Shown: piece after piece, positions 23,919 to 26,806 of the stretch
Layout: each line of letters begins with the position of its first letter
Position numbering within the stretch: the stretch's first letter is position 1
DNA from: SVTX01 sp045658225
Lineage (GTDB): Bacteria > Bacillota > Clostridia > Oscillospirales > CAG-272
Direction: 5' to 3'
Length of the DNA stretch: 26,806 nucleotides
Assembly: GCA_045658225.1 (NCBI GenBank)
Contig: JAZOUO010000085.1
Location: 1 to 26,806, forward strand
Position numbers and translations under genes: made by a program
Notes under the pieces: generated by a model
The model's database searches: none
What the model was told of the DNA's origin: nothing
Seen by the model: the letters and a program-made list of their open reading frames with translations, nothing else

Positions 23919-23956
23919 GAGTTTTAGTAAAATTGTTTACTAAATCCGTTAGTAAA
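23905..23956. promoter_or_regulatory. Four operator-like half-sites (TTTACTAAA/TTTAGTAAA)
   Basis: TTTACTAAA lies at 23905-23913, TTTAGTAAA at 23923-23931, TTTACTAAA at 23936-23944 and TTAGTAAA at 23949-23956. They form two dyads: 9-bp arms with a 9-base gap, then 8-bp arms with a 5-base gap. The first dyad covers the coiled-coil gene promoter; the second sits where the -35 of the XRE gene would be. Autoregulation by the XRE protein is the simplest reading, but the binding protein is inferred. Confidence 0.7.
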
Positions 23957-23966
23957 TATTTTTACA

Positions 23967-23975
23967 TGGTATAAT
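23967..23975 (+). promoter_or_regulatory. Extended -10 promoter of the XRE regulator gene
   Basis: TGGTATAAT fits the TGn extended -10 form. No good -35 is present; the half-site dyad at 23936-23956 occupies that position. It lies about 30 bases upstream of the ATG. Confidence 0.7.
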
Positions 23976-24004
23976 AATCATGAAATAAGATTGGAGGTGG
24001 CTAT

Positions 24005-24229
24005 ATGGGTTTAACGTATCTGAAAAGATTACGTGATCTGCGCGAAGACCACGATAAAACTCAAAAAGAAATAGCGGAAATGCTTGGCACCTCTCAAACA
24101 ATGTATGCCCGATACGAGCGTGGCGCAAACGAATTACCCATTCACCACCTAACCGCACTGTGTCAATATTATAATATAAGCGCAGACTACATTCTTGGCT
24201 TTACAGACACACCTAAAAAAATAAAATAA
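24005..24229 (+). CDS. XRE-family helix-turn-helix transcriptional regulator (74 aa)
   Basis: This single-domain Cro/C1-type DNA-binding protein has helices 2-3 in TQKEIAEMLGTSQTMYARYE (residues 19-38). The family pattern continues with GANELPIHHLTALCQYYNISADYILG (40-65) and a short basic tail. It has no effector or dimerisation domain beyond the HTH fold, as in phage repressors and small antitoxin-like regulators. The ATG follows TTGGAGGTGG. The gene is divergent from the coiled-coil membrane protein gene across about 150 bases holding both promoters and four half-sites. The natural inference is that it represses both genes. A bidirectional terminator separates it from rplQ. Confidence 0.9.
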   Translation: MGLTYLKRLRDLREDHDKTQKEIAEMLGTSQTMYARYERGANELPIHHLTALCQYYNISADYILGFTDTPKKIK

Positions 24230-24240
24230 TTATAATAAAC

Positions 24241-24276
24241 AAAAAACAGGTTGCATTACTGCAACCTGTTTTTTTT
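24241..24276. terminator. Bidirectional terminator between the XRE gene and rplQ
   Basis: A 15-bp stem (AAAAAACAGGTTGCA, 24241-24255, with 24260-24274) has a TTAC loop and continues into further T residues. It ends the alpha operon on the minus strand and the XRE transcript on the plus strand. Confidence 0.93.
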
Positions 24277-24289
24277 ATGTCATTGACAA

Positions 24290-24652
24290 TTATTCAGCCT
24301 TAGCGTCCTCGTCAATGAGTCTAACGATAGCCATTTCAGCTGCGTCACCGCGGCGAACACCGATCTTGAGGATCTGTGTATAACCGCCATTACGGTTAGC
24401 ATACTTGGGAGCGATCTCGTCAAACAACTTCTTTGCAACGTCTTCCTTTGTGATGTAGGAAAGAGCTGCTCTATAGCTTGCAAGAGTGTTCTTCTTGCCA
24501 AGTGTTATCATCTTTTCTGCGATGGAACGAACTTCCTTTGCTCTTGTGAGAGTTGTCTCAACCTGTCCGTTCTCAAGCAAAAGTGTAACCATGCCGCGAA
24601 GCATTGCGTTTCTGTGCGCGGTGGTTCTGCCGAGCTTTCTATTTGCGGGCAT
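24290..24652 (-). CDS. rplQ: 50S ribosomal protein L17 (bL17)
   Basis: At 120 residues this is typical for bacterial L17, a large-subunit protein near the peptide exit tunnel. It starts MPANRKLGRTTAHRNAMLRGM and contains GQVETTLTRAKEVRSIAEKMITLGKK and GGYTQILKIGVRRGDAAEMA, all family hallmarks. AAGGAGGG precedes the ATG. It is last in the rpsK-rpsD-rpoA-rplQ order that is standard for Clostridia; it follows rpoA by 45 bases. Confidence 0.98.
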   Translation of the reverse strand: MPANRKLGRTTAHRNAMLRGMVTLLLENGQVETTLTRAKEVRSIAEKMITLGKKNTLASYRAALSYITKEDVAKKLFDEIAPKYANRNGGYTQILKIGVRRGDAAEMAIVRLIDEDAKAE

Positions 24653-24697
24653 CTCTGATTCCCTCCTTCTGATTATTACTGTATTAACAAATAATTT

Positions 24698-25672
24698 TTA
24701 CTCCTCGTCGCGCTTGAGGTCAAGTCCGAGCGAATGGAGTTTCTGAATAACTTCGTCAAGCGACTTCTTACCGAGATTACGCACCTTGATCATATCCTCT
24801 TCAGTGCGGTTAGTAAGATCTTCAACTGTGTCAATGCCTGCGCGCTTCAAGCAGTTGAAGCTACGAACAGACATGTCAAGTTCCTCAATGGTCATCTCAA
24901 GAACCTTTTCCTTCTTGGTTTCCTTACTCTCGATCATAATCTCAGCCTTCTTTGCGTCATCTGAAAGATCCACAAACAAGTTGAGATGCTCATTGAGAAT
25001 CTTGGCTCCGAGAGAAATCGCTTCCTTAGCCGAAATAGTACCGTTTGTCACTACCTCAAGCGTGAGCTTGTCGAGGTCTGTGTTGCTACCGGAACGTGTA
25101 TTTTCGACTTCATAGTTCACCTTGTAAACGGGGGTATATATAGAGTCAGTGAATATCGTGTTGATAGGCATTGAAGCATTCATACCGAGGAAATCGCTGT
25201 GAAGCTGCTTGTTGCGCTCCTGCGAAACATAGCCTCTGTCGCAGTTGAACGTAAGCTCCATGTAGAATCTCTCGTTCTCTGCTACTGTTGCGATGTGGTG
25301 GTCGGGGTTAAGAATTTCAATGTCACTGTCCTGCTTGATATCTCCCGCAGTCACGTCATGCTCACCGAGCACGTCAATATACACGGTCTTGGGGCCGTGG
25401 CAGTTGAGCTTTGCGATAATTCCCTTTACGTTAAGAACTATCTCTGTGACATCTTCTGTCACACCGGGTATAGTGCTGAACTCATGGAGAATACCGTCAA
25501 TCTTTATGCTTGTCACAGCATAGCCGGGGAGCGAGCTCAAAAGAACTCTGCGAAGCGAGTTTCCGAGTGTAATGCCAAAGCCTCTTTCGAGGGGCTCTAC
25601 GACAAACGTTCCATGGGAACCGTCGTCACTCGTCTCTACCGTAGTTATATTAGGCTTTTCTATCTCTATCAT
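24698..25672 (-). CDS. rpoA: DNA-directed RNA polymerase subunit alpha
   Basis: The 324-residue alpha subunit has an N-terminal assembly domain (about 1-230: GFGITLGNSLRRVLLSSLPGYAV, VTEIVLNVKG, RGYVSQERNK) that dimerises and recruits beta and beta prime. A charged linker (KKEKVLEMTI) joins it to the C-terminal DNA/activator-contact domain (about 255-320). The C-terminal residues known from E. coli to touch UP elements are conserved: Arg, Asn and Cys in VRSFNCLKRAG, and Gly, Lys and Ser in NLGKKSLDEV. AATAGGAGG precedes the ATG. The 95-base gap from rpsD is longer than the others in the operon and contains mutually exclusive small hairpins. Confidence 0.98.
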   Translation of the reverse strand: MIEIEKPNITTVETSDDGSHGTFVVEPLERGFGITLGNSLRRVLLSSLPGYAVTSIKIDGILHEFSTIPGVTEDVTEIVLNVKGIIAKLNCHGPKTVYIDVLGEHDVTAGDIKQDSDIEILNPDHHIATVAENERFYMELTFNCDRGYVSQERNKQLHSDFLGMNASMPINTIFTDSIYTPVYKVNYEVENTRSGSNTDLDKLTLEVVTNGTISAKEAISLGAKILNEHLNLFVDLSDDAKKAEIMIESKETKKEKVLEMTIEELDMSVRSFNCLKRAGIDTVEDLTNRTEEDMIKVRNLGKKSLDEVIQKLHSLGLDLKRDEE

Positions 25673-25732
25673 TCCAAATAACCTCCTATTAAAATTTCAA
25701 ATATAATTTTTGTGTAATTGAGTGAAAATTGA

Positions 25733-25767
25733 GCGGTAACACCGCACAACTTCCCAATTATGCGGTA
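25733..25767 (-). promoter_or_regulatory. Alternative hairpins between rpsD and rpoA
   Basis: GCGGT (25733-25737), ACCGC (25741-25745) and TGCGGT (25761-25766) are arranged so that the middle block can pair with either neighbour. Pairing one way gives a 3-base loop (the partner at 25733-25737); pairing the other way gives a loop of about 14 bases. It lies just after the rpsD stop. An attenuation or mRNA-processing role is possible but unproven. Confidence 0.35.
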
Positions 25768-26394
25768 TTACTTGGAATAAAGCTCGACGATAAGCTGCTC
25801 GTTGAAATCAAAGTCGATGTCTTCTCTTGCAGGGAATGCAACAACCTTAGCAGAAAGGTCTGCCTTGTTGAGGTCAAGCCACTTGGGAGCTGTCTTCGAC
25901 TCAAGAGATTCAGCAAGAGCCTTGAACTTCTCGGAAGAACGGCTGGATTCCTTAACGGAAATAACGTCACCGGGCTTTACGAGGAGTGAAGGAATGTTAA
26001 CCTTCTTGCCGTTGAGTGTGAAGTGTGCGTGAAGAACGAGCTGACGAGCTTCCTTGTGAGACTCTGCAAGGCCCATTCTGTAAACTGTGTTGTCAAGACG
26101 TCTCTCGAGAAGAACGAGGAGGTTTTCACCTGTCATACCTTCCTTACGAGCTGCCTCTTCATAGTAGTTCTTGAACTGCTTTTCAAGAACGCCGTAGTAT
26201 CTTCTTGTTGTCTGCTTTTCACGAAGCTGAACGCCATATTCGCCCATCTTCTTCTTAGCTGCGCCGTGCTGACCGGGAGCTGTGCTTCTGCGGTCTATTG
26301 CGCACTTACCACTTGTGCATCTTTCGCCCTTGAGGTAAAGCTTCTTACCTTCTCTGCGGCAAAGCTTGCATGAGGGTCCTGTATATCTTGCCAT
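25768..26394 (-). CDS. rpsD: 30S ribosomal protein S4 (uS4)
   Basis: This 208-residue small-subunit assembly protein binds the 16S rRNA five-way junction and often represses its own operon. It has the zinc-type N-terminus: Cys9, Cys12, Cys26 and Cys31 (CKLC ... CTSGKC). The S4 RNA-binding domain is at about 99-160 (RLDNTVYRMGLAESHKEARQLVLHAHFTLNGKKVNIPS). GQHGAAKKKMGEYGVQLREKQ is typical. AAGGAGGAACT precedes the ATG, which lies 21 bases after rpsK. Its place beside rpoA is the usual clostridial and E. coli arrangement, unlike Bacillus subtilis where rpsD is elsewhere. Confidence 0.98.
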   Translation of the reverse strand: MARYTGPSCKLCRREGKKLYLKGERCTSGKCAIDRRSTAPGQHGAAKKKMGEYGVQLREKQTTRRYYGVLEKQFKNYYEEAARKEGMTGENLLVLLERRLDNTVYRMGLAESHKEARQLVLHAHFTLNGKKVNIPSLLVKPGDVISVKESSRSSEKFKALAESLESKTAPKWLDLNKADLSAKVVAFPAREDIDFDFNEQLIVELYSK

Positions 26395-26415
26395 TTTTCA
26401 GTTCCTCCTTATAGA

Positions 26416-26806
26416 TTATACGCGTCTGCGCTTGGGGGGTCTGCAACCGTTGTGAGGAATAGGAGTAACGTCCTTGATGAGCGTTATCTGAAGACCTACT
26501 GTCTCAAGCGCACGGATTGCGGATTCACGTCCCGAACCGGGGCCCTTTACATATACTTCAACAGACTTGAGACCATGCTCTACTGCTGCGCGAGCTGCAG
26601 TCTCGGAAGCGGACTGTGCTGCAAAGGGTGTGGACTTTCTGGAGCCCTTAAAGCCGAGCTCACCAGCGGAAGCCCAAGAAATTGCGTTGCCGTTAACGTC
26701 CGTGATTGTAACGATAGTGTTATTGAAAGTGGACTGAATGTGTACTACGCCCTTTTCAATATTCTTTCTTTCGCGGCGCTTTCTAACAACCTTTTTTGCT
26801 GTTGCT
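26416..26806 (-). CDS. rpsK: 30S ribosomal protein S11 (uS11), start codon beyond the window
   Basis: The minus-strand frame runs from the window edge to a TAA at 26416-26418 with no stop. It translates to ATAKKVVRKRRERKNIEKG, then VVHIQSTFNNTIVTITD, GNAISWASAGELGFKGSRK, STPFAAQSASETAARAAVEH, VKGPGSGRESAIRALE, DVTPIPHNGCRPPKRRRV. This is ribosomal protein S11, which lines the small-subunit platform near the 3' end of 16S rRNA. The 129 visible codons are nearly the whole protein; only the first few residues and the start are missing. It is first of the visible part of the alpha operon; rpsM would be expected upstream. Confidence 0.97.
   Translation of the reverse strand, partial: ATAKKVVRKRRERKNIEKGVVHIQSTFNNTIVTITDVNGNAISWASAGELGFKGSRKSTPFAAQSASETAARAAVEHGLKSVEVYVKGPGSGRESAIRALETVGLQITLIKDVTPIPHNGCRPPKRRRV

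Noticed and set aside
1..26806. CRISPR arrays, tRNA or rRNA genes
   Set aside because: No regularly spaced repeats and no tRNA-like or rRNA-like sequence were seen on either strand.

Overview
The window looks like chromosome from a spore-forming member of the Clostridia (Bacillota). Supporting signs are: a spore-coat manganese-catalase homologue (CotJC) at the left edge; strong AGGAGG-type ribosome binding sites throughout; sigma-A-like promoters with 17-bp spacers; a NatAB-type sodium export pair; and an rpsK-rpsD-rpoA-rplQ ribosomal/RNA-polymerase operon at the right edge. The S4 protein there carries a four-cysteine zinc motif. No tRNA, rRNA, CRISPR array, insertion sequence or prophage was seen. 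No gene-free stretch exceeds 300 bases.

Left part (1-7.3 kb). The 3' end of cotJC is followed by its terminator. A minus-strand operon comes next: glycerol kinase (glpK) and, one base downstream, a monoacylglycerol-lipase-like hydrolase. The pairing suggests release and phosphorylation of glycerol. Divergent from glpK is a three-gene plus-strand cluster: a Pro/Gln-rich protein with a beta-sandwich-like domain, a degenerate SpoIID-like domain fused to three peptidoglycan-binding repeats, and a protein with two peptidoglycan-binding repeats. None has a visible signal peptide, so they may be laid down on the spore from the mother cell. An HPr-kinase-like P-loop protein overlaps the last of these tail to tail, and a two-helix membrane protein of unknown function lies upstream of it.

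Middle part (7.4-19.3 kb). An aconitase-superfamily hydratase has a textbook promoter. A small unknown membrane protein follows, then a plus-strand run: XerC/D-like tyrosine recombinase, recG, natA and natB, tightly spaced or overlapping. An AGCS sodium:amino-acid symporter faces the other way, with a dense palindromic element abutting its stop codon. groES-groEL follow, without a recognisable CIRCE operator.

Right part (19.4-26.8 kb). There is a YcxB-like membrane protein of unknown function, then mgtE with a long acidic N-terminal extension. Next comes a visibly AT-richer pair of divergent genes: a coiled-coil two-TM membrane protein on the minus strand and a small XRE-family regulator on the plus strand. 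They share a short intergenic region packed with four copies of a 9-bp operator-like half-site (TTTACTAAA / TTTAGTAAA). This is the most system-like part of the window. The minus-strand alpha operon (rpsK, truncated at the window edge, then rpsD, rpoA, rplQ) closes the window.

All functions are inferred by reading the sequences; no database search was possible.
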